A DNA stretch of 64,000 nucleotides from an uncultured Alistipes sp. (GTDB taxonomy: Bacteria; Bacteroidota; Bacteroidia; Bacteroidales; Rikenellaceae), in contig CALBQR010000062.1 in assembly GCA_937899895.1 (NCBI GenBank), forward strand, positions 112,203 to 176,202, given 5' to 3'. How positions within the stretch are numbered: position 1 is the stretch's first letter; every line of letters begins with the position of its first letter. Under the pieces are notes generated by a model that saw nothing but the letters and a program-made list of their open reading frames with translations, did no database searches and was not told where the DNA came from. Positions 25,497 through 34,617 of this stretch are shown here, in pieces. The translations under genes and the position numbers were made by a program.

Positions 25497-27128
25497 TTAC
25501 TCGATGTAACCTTCATTCTGCGAGAGGTTCTCGTTAGCCAACAGGTCGTCCGAAGGAAGCGGGAAGAGCTCCAAGTACTTAGCAAAGCCCTGACCATTCT
25601 TCACACCACCCTTGAAGGGCCACAGATACGATGCCGACGAGTAACGATCGTAGCGAATCAGAGTCGTACGACGCTGACCCTCCCAGAACAGCTCACGCGA
25701 AATCTCGTCGAAGATCTGATCCAGATTTACGGTCGTCGAAACGGTGGGGTTCTGCATACCTGCGCGTGTCTGCAAAGCCTTAATGCAATCAACAGCCTTA
25801 ACGTCCGAAGTCTGACCGCCGTCGATACGAGCCTGTGCCTCGGCATATACCAAGTACATCTCGGCTGCGCGGATCATCGGGAAGTCAACCGACGAGAATT
25901 TCTCGGTCTTCGAGTAGTCGGTTGCGGGGTCGAGGAAGCGGTTGTTATCGAACTTAACCACGTGCCAGCCGTTAGCGAAGTTCTTGGTATCCATCTCCTT
26001 ATCGTCGCAGTCCGACAACGAAACCAATGCACGAGCGTCGATAGCCGTGAATACGTTCTCGTCGTCGCCGGCAGCGTCGCCCGATCGGGTCTTGGCAGCA
26101 TCGACAGCCGCCTTGCCGATCATACGCTCAACAGCCTCCGAGTTGGTAACCAGACCGTTCCAGTTGCCATCGATACCCAAAGCGTACTGCTGACCCTTAC
26201 CAGCCAACATCAAGAAGCTCGTACCGCCATACGACTGAGTCTTATTAGCGTCGTAGCACGAAGCATAGACGATCTCCTTCAATGCGTCGGGGTTCTCGCC
26301 GTTGTCGCCCATAAACAGAGCCTTGTAGTTGTCAGCCAGCTGATAAGCTGCGATAACCTTCTCGGCAGCATCACGAGCCGTAGCGTAGTGAACCTTATCC
26401 TCAACACCCAGATAGATCTTGTGGTTCAGACACAGACGAGCCAACAGACCGTAAGCAGCACCCTTATCCACGCGAGGATAAACCTGAGTGTGGGGAGCTT
26501 TCAGTGCCGAAGCGTCCGAAGTCAGCTCGGTCAGCTCGGCCTTCAACCAATTGTACAGGTCGGCCTGATTGGTCTGAATGGGTTTGTAGGTACCGAAGGG
26601 GTCGGTATCAACCACGAAGGGAGGATTACCGAAGCAATCGAGCAGTACCCAATAAGCATATGCACGCAAGAAGCGAACCTCAGCGCGCTCGATAGCTACC
26701 TCAACGTCGCTATCGTCGGTGTTGCGCAGGAAGTCGTTGGCGAAAGCCACCATCATCATACCGCGCGTATAAGTTGCATAGATAGCGTCGTTCTTCACGG
26801 CACTCCAAGCGTTGCCGCCGATCTCGGCTACCCACGAGTCGCCCCAAACGCACTTGCACTCATCGGTCGAAACCGTCTGGATCGACCACCAAGCACGCAG
26901 GAACTCCGATGCACCGGCATCGCTAACGTCGATATCCGACGAGCCGGCGCCGCCCTGACCTACGAGCGTAAAACCGCCATAAATCTTTGCCAGCGCGCTC
27001 TTGCGATACGTAGGATTCTCGTACACGTTATCAACTACGTTATCAGCCTCAGGCGTCTGGTTCAGATCGCCGACACAGGCCGTAAGCGAGAGGGCTGCAA
27101 TGGCTGCTAAAAATATATTCTTTTTCAT
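25497..27128 (-). CDS. susD: SusD/RagB-family glycan-binding lipoprotein
   Basis: The 543-residue lipoprotein has signal LSLTACVGD. The N-terminal TPR-like half contains EFLRAWWSIQTVSTDEC, closely resembling the starch SusD type (its glucan-binding aromatic residues lie in the later half). The C-terminal RagB part has RAAEMYLVYAEAQARI and ends with FPLPSDDLLANENLSQNEGY. It forms the lid on SusC and delivers oligosaccharides to it at the outer membrane. It is 18 bp downstream of susC. Confidence 0.93.
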   Translation of the reverse strand: MKKNIFLAAIAALSLTACVGDLNQTPEADNVVDNVYENPTYRKSALAKIYGGFTLVGQGGAGSSDIDVSDAGASEFLRAWWSIQTVSTDECKCVWGDSWVAEIGGNAWSAVKNDAIYATYTRGMMMVAFANDFLRNTDDSDVEVAIERAEVRFLRAYAYWVLLDCFGNPPFVVDTDPFGTYKPIQTNQADLYNWLKAELTELTSDASALKAPHTQVYPRVDKGAAYGLLARLCLNHKIYLGVEDKVHYATARDAAEKVIAAYQLADNYKALFMGDNGENPDALKEIVYASCYDANKTQSYGGTSFLMLAGKGQQYALGIDGNWNGLVTNSEAVERMIGKAAVDAAKTRSGDAAGDDENVFTAIDARALVSLSDCDDKEMDTKNFANGWHVVKFDNNRFLDPATDYSKTEKFSSVDFPMIRAAEMYLVYAEAQARIDGGQTSDVKAVDCIKALQTRAGMQNPTVSTTVNLDQIFDEISRELFWEGQRRTTLIRYDRYSSASYLWPFKGGVKNGQGFAKYLELFPLPSDDLLANENLSQNEGYIE

Positions 27129-27146
27129 TCTTTTGTCCTCCTCTGA

Positions 27147-30146
27147 TTAAAAGTTGATACCCAGACGCACGCTGTAAATTCGCGGACGAGGATAGATATT
27201 CGAGTCGATACCGCCCGTAACCGAGCACTCAGGATCCAAACCGCTATAATTGGTGATTACGAATACGTTCTGTACGCCTGCTGCTACGCGGATCGACATA
27301 TCGCTCTTAGCTACATTGCGGAAGGTGTAACCCAACGAAACGTCGTCCAGACGGAAGTACGATGCGTCCTCCAAGAACAGATCCGAGCAACGCTGCGATA
27401 CCGAGTTTGCACCAACGTTGAAACCATACTTGGTTACGGCACGCTGAGCGTTGATCAGGTAACCCTTATTCACCAGGTCGGGATAGTTGGTGGTTACACC
27501 GCCGCACAATACGTCGTTGAACATATAGTTACCAACCGTACCGTGGCCGTTGAAGCCCAGATCCCAATTCTTGTACGAAAGCTTCATATTCACACCGTAG
27601 TAGAAGTCGGGGTTGGGGCTCTTGTTGGTCATATAACGGTCAGCATTGGTGATCTGACCATCGCCATCGCGATCAACCACTGCGTCCTGAATGGGGTTGC
27701 CATCGGGATCATAAACCTGCTGCCAGAGGTAGAAGGTATAGGGTGCGTAGCCCACAACGTGGCGCTGCAAGTGGTTACCCGTACCGCCACCGCCGCTACC
27801 AACTTCGATAGCCTCGCTGGGCAGGGTCTTGATCTCGGTGCTCTGGAACGTGCCGCTGAAACCGATCGACCAATGCCAATTCTCGGTCTGAACGGGGATC
27901 AGGTTCAACGAAACCTCGACACCCTTGTTCTCCATCGAGCCGATGTTCTGATATACGTAGTTCGAGAAGTTGCCACCCAGAGGCACAGCAACGCGCGAAA
28001 TCAGGTCGTCGGTCTGACGCAGGTAAGCATCAACAGTACCGTTGATACGGCCATTGATGAAACCGAAGTCCAAGCCGACGTTATAGGTAGTGGTCTCCTC
28101 CCACTTCAACGACTCGTTGAATGCGTGAGGCTTCACGGGGAAGTAGAAACCATCGCCCAGAGGATACTGGTTGGTAGGCTCCTGCGAGATCTCCGAGTAC
28201 TGCTGAGCAGCGTAGTTTTCGCCGAACTCCTGCTGACCGGTTACACCCCAGCCCAAACGCAGTTTCAGAGCCGACAATGCGCGCGAGTCCTTCAAGAACT
28301 TCTCCTCGCCGATGTTCCAAGCGAAGGCTGCCGAGGGGAAGTAACCCCAACGGTTCTTGCCAACGAAGCGCGACGAACCGTCGGCACGCATCGTAACGGT
28401 GAACAGATAGCGCGAAGCGATCGAGTAATTAACACGACCATAGAACGAAACCAACGCATTGCGATACGAAGGTGCGGTGTTCGAGATCAGCGTCGAGTTG
28501 CCATCGAGGTCGGTACGACCGTAGTTCCACGACTTGGTCTTCGAGTAGTTCATCGACCACGAGTAACCTGCCATCACGTTGATATTGTGGATACCCACCT
28601 CCTTAGCGTAGTTGGCGTAGAACTCCAACAGCTGGTTGCGGTGCAGGTTCTCATACTTATCGAAACGACCGAAGGTCTTGTATGCACCGTCCGAGTCGCG
28701 GTTAGCAAAGATCGAACCCGGCAGGTTGCCCTTGTCGCCCTTGGTCTTGGTGATATCCAGACCCAGGTTCAGATTGAGGCTCAGATCCTCGAAACCGTGG
28801 ATCTTATAGTCGAGCTGCAAGTTACCCAATGCGCGGTACGAGTTGTTGCGATCGTACTTGTCGTAGAGGGTCGAGAAGGGGTTGATCGGAGCAAGGTCGG
28901 TCGACCAATTCCAGAAACCGTTGTTCGTAGCGTAGTCGATTGCACCGTCAGCGTTGTAGATGTAGGGGCTCTGAGTAGGATCGAACGATACGGCCGCACC
29001 TACGGCACCTGCATCGGCGTAGTTACTCTTGTTGTAGATACCCTTAGCGTTCAGGTTTACCGACAGATGATCGGTGAAGAACTTGGGCGAGAGATTGATG
29101 TCCAACGTAACACGCTGGTTGTCCGAGCCCTTCAACGTACCCTGATCGTAGGTATAACCTGCCGAGAAACGGTAAGGAAGCTCGTCGCCATAACCGAATG
29201 CACCGGTTACCGATACGTTGTGGTCGGTAGCCATAGCCAGACGGAAGATCTTCTTCTGCCAATCGGTGTTAGCCGTGCCAAACAGATCGGCAGCCTTCTG
29301 ACCACCTACCTGAACAGCATACTCTCTGAACTCGTCAGCCGACATCATATCGAGAGTCTTGTGGTTGTGCTTAACGCTTGCGCTACCGTTGTACGATACG
29401 CGGGGGCAACCATCTTGACCCTTCTTGGTGGTGATCAGAATGACACCATTCGATGCGCGCGAACCGTAGATTGCAGTAGCCGAAGCGTCCTTCAATACGG
29501 TGAACGAAGCGATGTCGTTGGGATTGACCATCGACAGGCCGTTAGCCATACCCGGACCAGCCTCGTTTGCAACGGGCACACCATCGATAACGATCAACGG
29601 GTTGTTGTTAGCCGACAGCGAAGCGCCACCACGGATACGGATCTCAGCACCCTCACCCGGCGCACCGCTACCCGACGTGATATTCACGCCCGGCACCTTA
29701 CCACGCAACATCTCCTGCGGCGAGGTCAGCGCACCACGGTTGATCTCCTCGGCCTTCACAGCCACAACCGAACCGGTCATATCGTTCTTTTTAACAGCAC
29801 CGTAACCGATCACGACGATCTCTTCGAGCGACATCAAGTCCTCTTCGAGAACCACGCGCGACAGCACGGTCGAGGTTGCAACCAACTCAACGGTCTTATA
29901 GCCGATATAGCTGACGCTGATGATCGACTTCGGATCGCTAACATTGAGCACATACTGACCATTGAGGTCGGTCGTAACTCCGTTGGTTGTACCCACTTCG
30001 GCAACGGCAGCACCCAGCACGGGATCACCGGCTGCGTCGACTACCACGCCCTTAATCTGCAATTTACCGCTCTGGGCAACTGCAAGAGTGGGGGTTGTGA
30101 TGCTAAACAACATCAAACCCAAGCACATAGCGAGAATTTTTCTCAT
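27147..30146 (-). CDS. susC: SusC/RagA TonB-linked outer membrane transporter
   Basis: The 999-residue protein has a signal peptide and a CarboxypepD-reg-like domain (about 30-110, KGVVVDAAGDPVLGAAV). A TonB box region and plug follow (EEIVVIGYGAVKKNDMTGS, MLRGKVPGVNI, IRIRGGASLSANNNPLIVIDG, LKDASATAIYGSRASNGVI), then a 22-strand barrel ending in ..YSVRLGINF. It imports maltodextrins across the outer membrane using TonB-ExbBD energy; an exbB/exbD operon is at 48.3 kb. It is the first Sus gene of the cluster, 82 bp after the MFS gene. I could not find a TAnnTTTG box in that gap, so it may depend on the promoter before the MFS gene or on an activator. Confidence 0.95.
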   Translation of the reverse strand: MRKILAMCLGLMLFSITTPTLAVAQSGKLQIKGVVVDAAGDPVLGAAVAEVGTTNGVTTDLNGQYVLNVSDPKSIISVSYIGYKTVELVATSTVLSRVVLEEDLMSLEEIVVIGYGAVKKNDMTGSVVAVKAEEINRGALTSPQEMLRGKVPGVNITSGSGAPGEGAEIRIRGGASLSANNNPLIVIDGVPVANEAGPGMANGLSMVNPNDIASFTVLKDASATAIYGSRASNGVILITTKKGQDGCPRVSYNGSASVKHNHKTLDMMSADEFREYAVQVGGQKAADLFGTANTDWQKKIFRLAMATDHNVSVTGAFGYGDELPYRFSAGYTYDQGTLKGSDNQRVTLDINLSPKFFTDHLSVNLNAKGIYNKSNYADAGAVGAAVSFDPTQSPYIYNADGAIDYATNNGFWNWSTDLAPINPFSTLYDKYDRNNSYRALGNLQLDYKIHGFEDLSLNLNLGLDITKTKGDKGNLPGSIFANRDSDGAYKTFGRFDKYENLHRNQLLEFYANYAKEVGIHNINVMAGYSWSMNYSKTKSWNYGRTDLDGNSTLISNTAPSYRNALVSFYGRVNYSIASRYLFTVTMRADGSSRFVGKNRWGYFPSAAFAWNIGEEKFLKDSRALSALKLRLGWGVTGQQEFGENYAAQQYSEISQEPTNQYPLGDGFYFPVKPHAFNESLKWEETTTYNVGLDFGFINGRINGTVDAYLRQTDDLISRVAVPLGGNFSNYVYQNIGSMENKGVEVSLNLIPVQTENWHWSIGFSGTFQSTEIKTLPSEAIEVGSGGGGTGNHLQRHVVGYAPYTFYLWQQVYDPDGNPIQDAVVDRDGDGQITNADRYMTNKSPNPDFYYGVNMKLSYKNWDLGFNGHGTVGNYMFNDVLCGGVTTNYPDLVNKGYLINAQRAVTKYGFNVGANSVSQRCSDLFLEDASYFRLDDVSLGYTFRNVAKSDMSIRVAAGVQNVFVITNYSGLDPECSVTGGIDSNIYPRPRIYSVRLGINF

Positions 30147-30228
30147 AAGAGCTTTTAGTTATTAGTTAATATTATAGGTAATTTATCTTTACTCCTTATA
30201 TATAATATAACGCACCTTCTTATGCAGA

Positions 30229-31554
30229 TTAGGCCTCAACCTCCTCGCGCTTCTCGCGGACGAAGGCTACCGACACGGCTGCCAGCAACATAAATACGCC
30301 CGCCAAAGCCAACATACTCATCGGCGACGAACCGAACAGATGCTCGACGATCATACCGCCCGTCAAACCGATAACGATCTGCGGAATGGTGATCGTGAAG
30401 TTGAAGATACCCATATATACACCCATACGACGTGCATCAACCGCGCGCGAAAGGATTGCATAAGGCATTGCCAGAATACCAGCCCAAGCCACGCCGATAC
30501 CCACCATCGGGATCATCTGCGCATATTGGTCGGTAGTAACACACAGACCCAAGAAACCGAGCGCACCGCACAGCAGGCACAGAGCATAGACCAGCTTATT
30601 GCCCCAACGAGCAGCGATCTTGTCGATGAACAGCGCAGCGATACAAGCCGGAATGGGATAGATACCGTTGAGCACGCCTACCCACGTCTGGGTCTGACCT
30701 GCCGAAAGCAGTTCACCCGTCTCGTGGCTCACAACCACACCCGTAATTGCGGGTTTCAGGTAGGTCCACATCAGGAACAGAGCTGCCCACGAGAAGAACT
30801 GCACCACGCCCAACTGCAACATCACCTTAGGCACGTTGCGCAGCAACTCCACGAACGACGGCTTATGCTCGTCTTCGGCCTCAACGGGCTGGTTGTTGTA
30901 GCGAGCAAACTCCTCAGGAGGATACTCCTTGGTGCGGAATACGGTTACCAGAACGGTTGCCAACAAGATTGCACCACCGATGTAGTACGACCAAGCGATG
31001 TGCTGGGGTACTTGACCGGGGATCACCTCGTCCGACACACCGCAGTGGGTCAGAATCAGCGGCAGCACAGCACCGACAACGGCACCCAAGTTGATCAGGA
31101 AGGTCTGCACGACATAGCCCTTGGTCTTCTGCGAGTCATCGAGCATATCGGCCACCAGCGCGCGGAAGGGCTGCATCGTTACGTTGAACGAGAGATCCAT
31201 AAAGAGCAGGATCAATGCACCCATCAGCAGCGGAGCGAATGCCAACAGAATCGGAGCGTTGGGCATCAGCGCCAAAGCCACTGCCGAGATGATCGCGCCA
31301 CCCAGAATGAAGGGGATACGGCGACCCAGGCGAGTCCAAGTACCGTCCGAGAACAGACCCACGATCGGCTGAATTACCAGACCTGCAACGGGGGCTGCCA
31401 ACCAGAAGTAGCTCAGGTGCGAAAGGTCAGCACCGAGCGACTCAAAGATTGATGAAGTGTTCGAGTTTTGGAGTGAATAGCCAATCTGAACTCCGAGGAA
31501 TCCGAAGCTAAGGTTCCAAATCTGCCAGAACGAAAGTTTAGGTTTTTTCTGCAT
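30229..31554 (-). CDS. MFS sugar transporter, SLC45-like (maltose/maltodextrin candidate)
   Basis: The 441-residue protein has 12 predicted membrane segments. It carries typical MFS loops (VGLFSDGTWTRLGRRIPFIL after helix 2; the R-x-G-R-R-x-P pattern of the GPH/SLC45 group) and a long charged middle loop (EYPPEEFARYNNQPVEAEDEHK). Starts MQKKPKLSFWQIWNLSFGFLGVQIGYSLQN. It probably moves maltose or short maltodextrins from periplasm to cytoplasm, where MalQ can use them. It is transcribed in the same direction as the Sus cluster and opens it; the histidine kinase gene diverges from it. Confidence 0.86.
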   Translation of the reverse strand: MQKKPKLSFWQIWNLSFGFLGVQIGYSLQNSNTSSIFESLGADLSHLSYFWLAAPVAGLVIQPIVGLFSDGTWTRLGRRIPFILGGAIISAVALALMPNAPILLAFAPLLMGALILLFMDLSFNVTMQPFRALVADMLDDSQKTKGYVVQTFLINLGAVVGAVLPLILTHCGVSDEVIPGQVPQHIAWSYYIGGAILLATVLVTVFRTKEYPPEEFARYNNQPVEAEDEHKPSFVELLRNVPKVMLQLGVVQFFSWAALFLMWTYLKPAITGVVVSHETGELLSAGQTQTWVGVLNGIYPIPACIAALFIDKIAARWGNKLVYALCLLCGALGFLGLCVTTDQYAQMIPMVGIGVAWAGILAMPYAILSRAVDARRMGVYMGIFNFTITIPQIVIGLTGGMIVEHLFGSSPMSMLALAGVFMLLAAVSVAFVREKREEVEA

Positions 31555-31577
31555 AATAGTGTAAAAATTTAGCTATA

Positions 31578-31585
31578 CAAATTTA
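31578..31585 (-). promoter_or_regulatory. Probable -7 box before the MFS/Sus cluster
   Basis: On the minus strand TAAATTTG lies 23 bp upstream of the MFS start. The -33 element is not convincing, which would fit an activator-dependent promoter. Confidence 0.5.
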
Positions 31586-31707
31586 TAATAGCATTTGCAA
31601 ACCTCCAATCTCAGTCCGACGAACGGCCAAACCAAACCGACGAACGGTCGATTTGGACGGACGAGTGTTGTGATCTAAAAAATTAAAGCGCCGTTTTCGC
31701 AACAAGA

Positions 31708-31739
31708 TTTGGAGATTCAACAAAAAAGCCCTACCTTTA
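31708..31739 (+). promoter_or_regulatory. Probable promoter of the LytS/LytTR pair
   Basis: TTTG at 31708-31711 and TACCTTTA at 31732-31739 are 20 bp apart. The -7 box differs from consensus only in its last base. It places transcription start near 31746 and argues for the ATG at 31829, not 31709. Confidence 0.5.
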
Positions 31740-31828
31740 TTGTCAAGATTGGACTCGACCACGAGCATCGAAACCACCAGCGATTGATCGAACCGACCGA
31801 CAAGAGAGCCGTTAATGCACAACCGAGT

Positions 31829-33202
31829 ATGAAGAGAATTTCGTTTTCGACACCCGCAACAATCCATCTTTTCGCCATAGCGCACGCCGCCATCGCCGTA
31901 ATCAGCCGCTTGATCGACTATATGGACGACGTGCCACTGACCGTGCTGACGATTCTGATGATCGTGATCATCGCAATCCGCCAACGAATGCAGACCGAGA
32001 TTACAGCAATGCTGACACTCGTCGGTACGTTCTCGGGCTACCTGCTTGGCACCTACGGAGCTACGATTGTATCCAGCGTGGTCTCGGACCCCACCACCTC
32101 GTCGGCTATCACCACCGCTATCGTTACCGAACTGCTCGGTTGGTCGGTCTATGGCATCTCCTCACTCAAAAGCCTCCGCTCGATGCACGCCAATACGTGG
32201 AGCCCTTCGATTCCGCAGCTGGCTCTGGTCGCCGCCGCAATCCTTCTGCTGCGTGTTTCGTATTCGCTCATCTTCAACTCATCGTACTTCTCGCAATCGA
32301 GTATCTATCCCGAATTTAACCGTATGGTTAGCAATACGTTCGCTATGGTGGTACTCGTCTGTGGCAATGTGATTCTGGTCGGGTTCGGCCGCCTGCCTAA
32401 ACGGTTGCAGGAGTTGCAAAATGTGCTGAACGTAATCTTGGTTGCGCTCTTCTCGGTCGCCATCACCTTTATCGTCTATTACGACCTGCCCAACGGTGGC
32501 CAATACATCTTCGCAGGTCTGCCATTCCTGCGTCAATATGCCGTTGTGTTGCTGGCCGATATGGTTGTCTATGCAGGATTTACGCTGATTGGCCACCTCT
32601 ACACCTCGCAAGACGAACTGCGTACCGAACGAGGCAAAAAGCACCTCGCGCAGTTCCAATACAACAAGCTCAAAATGCAGATCAACCCCCATTTTCTGTT
32701 CAATTCGCTCAATATTCTCGACTATCTGGTGCAGGAGGGGCAGACCGAGCGTGCGAGCGCATTCATTCGTAAGCTGGCCGATTCGTATCGCTATATGCTC
32801 AAAACCGAGGACGAACCTCTCGTTACGTTGCAAGAGGAGATCGATTTCGCCCACAAATACTCCGAGCTACTGCAAGAGCGATTTGCGAGTGGCTTCACGG
32901 TCCATTACCAGATTGACGACCAACTGCTCAACCGCAGCATTATCCCTTGTTGTCTGCAACTTCTCATCGAGAACGCCACCAAGCACAACATCGTCAGCCT
33001 TGAGCGCCCGCTGACCATCTTCGTCTGTGCCGAGGGCGACACGCTGACCGTGCGCAACAATATCCAACCGCGAATTACCGCCCAAGCCTCAACTGGCACG
33101 GGACTGAAAAACATACGACAACAATATCTCGATATTTGCAATCGTCCGATCTCGGTCGAAAAGACGCAAAGCGAATTTATCGTAAATATACCACTACTAT
33201 GA
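31829..33202 (+). CDS. LytS/YehU-type sensor histidine kinase
   Basis: About 457 residues from the ATG at 31829 (the frame is open back to 31709, before the promoter). The N-terminal half has six or seven membrane helices with little outside. The C-terminal half is a His_kinase domain with LKMQINPHFLFNSLN (phospho-His in NPHFLFN) and a compact ATPase part with LLIENATKHN and TGTGLKNIRQQY. Its TGA overlaps the ATG of the response regulator (ATGA), so the two are translationally coupled. It diverges from the MFS/Sus cluster, so it may sense imported sugar or envelope state and control that cluster; this is inference from position. Confidence 0.88.
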   Translation: MKRISFSTPATIHLFAIAHAAIAVISRLIDYMDDVPLTVLTILMIVIIAIRQRMQTEITAMLTLVGTFSGYLLGTYGATIVSSVVSDPTTSSAITTAIVTELLGWSVYGISSLKSLRSMHANTWSPSIPQLALVAAAILLLRVSYSLIFNSSYFSQSSIYPEFNRMVSNTFAMVVLVCGNVILVGFGRLPKRLQELQNVLNVILVALFSVAITFIVYYDLPNGGQYIFAGLPFLRQYAVVLLADMVVYAGFTLIGHLYTSQDELRTERGKKHLAQFQYNKLKMQINPHFLFNSLNILDYLVQEGQTERASAFIRKLADSYRYMLKTEDEPLVTLQEEIDFAHKYSELLQERFASGFTVHYQIDDQLLNRSIIPCCLQLLIENATKHNIVSLERPLTIFVCAEGDTLTVRNNIQPRITAQASTGTGLKNIRQQYLDICNRPISVEKTQSEFIVNIPLL

Positions 33203-33981
33203 GAACCTATAACGTACTAATCATCGAGGACGAGATTCCGGCACAAGCCAACCTGCGTCGCGCCATCGAACGACAGTTCGACGATCTGCGTGTGGTCGGT
33301 ATCGAGAGTTCGGTTTCGGGAGCTGTGGCGTGGCTCGACGCAGAGCAAAATGTAGCCGATATAATCTTTATGGACGTCGAGCTCTCCGACGGCTCGTGCT
33401 TCGATATCTTCAAGCAGTGCCAGGTCAAAGGCAAGGTGATCATCACCACCGCCTTCGACAACTATGCCGTTCAGGCGTTCCGAGTGAATAGCATCGACTA
33501 CCTGCTCAAACCGATTGACCCTGAGCTGCTTCGTGCAGCTGTCGATCGTTGTCGCACCGCCTTGGAGGCTGCGGCGGGGAGCAGTGCACCGTTCGATTTC
33601 GAGGCGCTGCGCAATGCGCTCAACCCAGAGGCAAACTCGTACAAAAAGCGTTTTGTGGTCAAGTTTGGCGACCGATTGTCGGTCATCGACACCTCGCAGA
33701 TTGCCTACTTCTACGCCGAAGATAAGAGCAACTATCTGGTTACGAACGAGAATCGTTGCTACATTCTCGATTCGTCGCTCGACACGGTGTCGGAGCAGGT
33801 TTCGCCCAACGATTTCTTCCGCATTTCGCGCAACTGCACGGTGGCAATTCGCTCGATTGCGGGCATCTCGAAGCACCCCTCAGGTCGCTTGAAGGTTCAA
33901 CTCGAACCCCGCCCGACGTTTGAGGTCTTTGTGAGTCGCTCACGCACGGCCGACTTCCTGCAATGGCTCGAAGGCAAATAG
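33199..33981 (+). CDS. LytTR-family response regulator
   Basis: 260 residues from the ATG that overlaps the kinase stop codon. The receiver domain has the acidic pair in LIIEDE, the phospho-acceptor Asp in IIFMDVELSDGS, and Lys in YLLKPID. The C-terminal LytTR DNA-binding domain is about 160-258 (KKRFVVKFGDRLSVIDTSQIAYF, ISRNCTVAIRSIAGI). It should bind direct repeats in promoter DNA; I did not find a convincing repeat pair in the 31.55-31.83 kb divergent region by eye. B. thetaiotaomicron uses the unrelated SusR next to its sus genes. Confidence 0.92.
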   Translation: MRTYNVLIIEDEIPAQANLRRAIERQFDDLRVVGIESSVSGAVAWLDAEQNVADIIFMDVELSDGSCFDIFKQCQVKGKVIITTAFDNYAVQAFRVNSIDYLLKPIDPELLRAAVDRCRTALEAAAGSSAPFDFEALRNALNPEANSYKKRFVVKFGDRLSVIDTSQIAYFYAEDKSNYLVTNENRCYILDSSLDTVSEQVSPNDFFRISRNCTVAIRSIAGISKHPSGRLKVQLEPRPTFEVFVSRSRTADFLQWLEGK

Positions 33982-34037
33982 TCCGACAACGAAAGCTCCC
34001 CGCACAAACATTATAAACCACTATCCCACACGAAGAT

Positions 34038-34264
34038 ATATCGATCGTTAATTATATTCTGCTGACCTTGTTTTCTGCCTTACGCCTGCGCTGGTGATTT
34101 GGCTCTGTCGTCGCATTCCGTTGCTCGGCAAGATTGGTCCGATTATGGTGCTCTACGCTATCGGTATGATCATCGGCAACCTCCCATTCATTCCCGCCGA
34201 GATCAAACCGCTGCAAGATATGATTCCCAACGTGATGGTGCCGCTGGTCGGAGTTAAAAGATGA
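34038..34264 (+). pseudogene. Decayed 5' fragment of a DUF819 membrane protein gene
   Basis: Translation gives SIVNYILLTLF, then after a one-base frame change CLTPALVIWLCRRIPLLGK and on through GPIMVLYAIGMIIGNLPF to PNVMVPLVG. This aligns closely with the first ~70 residues of the intact DUF819 protein encoded on the other strand at 38428-39594 (SIVNYILLLAIYCLTPAVVIWLCRK...). The start codon position reads ATA, there is a frameshift in the TTTTC run near 34070-34075, and homology stops at about 34252. Three independent lesions show it is dead. It is a paralogous remnant, not an exact duplicate. Confidence 0.85.
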
Positions 34265-34339
34265 GCAGACGAAGTCTTATGACTGTAAAGTTGTAGATAC
34301 CACCATTAAATTGGCATACAAAGAGGCGACAAAAGATTA
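34250..34339 (+). pseudogene. Possible C-terminal scrap of an unidentified gene
   Basis: Directly at the break in the DUF819 remnant another frame reads ELKDEQTKSYDCKVVDTTIK and LAYKEATKD before a stop at 34337-34339. It looks like a natural protein end with charged helical character, but I do not recognise it. It is too short to judge; it may equally be chance. A terminator hairpin follows at 34372. Confidence 0.25.
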
Positions 34340-34371
34340 GCAAAAATAACCACCTCGGCTTAAAAAGTTAT

Positions 34372-34404
34372 TCACCCTCGGCGGATTATGTTCGGCGAGG
34401 GTGA
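34372..34404 (+). terminator. Hairpin terminator after the gene remnants
   Basis: TCACCCTCG pairs with CGAGGGTGA, followed by TTTTGC. No intact gene precedes it, so it probably belonged to the gene whose tail remains at 34250-34339. Confidence 0.65.
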
Positions 34405-34486
34405 TTTTGCATAGAATCGTATGGGTATATATACTTATATTTAGGCACGGAGCTTGGCTTTTGCGTGGTTTTTAGGGTTTTATTGT

Positions 34487-34494
34487 TATATTTG
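34487..34494 (+). promoter_or_regulatory. Probable -7 box of the BASS transporter gene
   Basis: TATATTTG gives a transcript starting near 34501 and a leader of about 115 nt to the ATG at 34618. Confidence 0.6.
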
Positions 34495-34617
34495 TAAAAT
34501 ATTTTTGACTAAAAGTTGAAAATATGGGCTGTTAGAGTGGTCAAAAAGGGCACAAACAGCCAAACAAAACACTTAAACCCATTAAACCCTTGCGGCTGCG
34601 GTCGCGTCCTATTTATT

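Noticed and set aside
27543..30158. An 871-codon open frame antisense to susC
   Set aside because: Same codon-bias shadow effect; the susC frame has signal peptide, plug and barrel.
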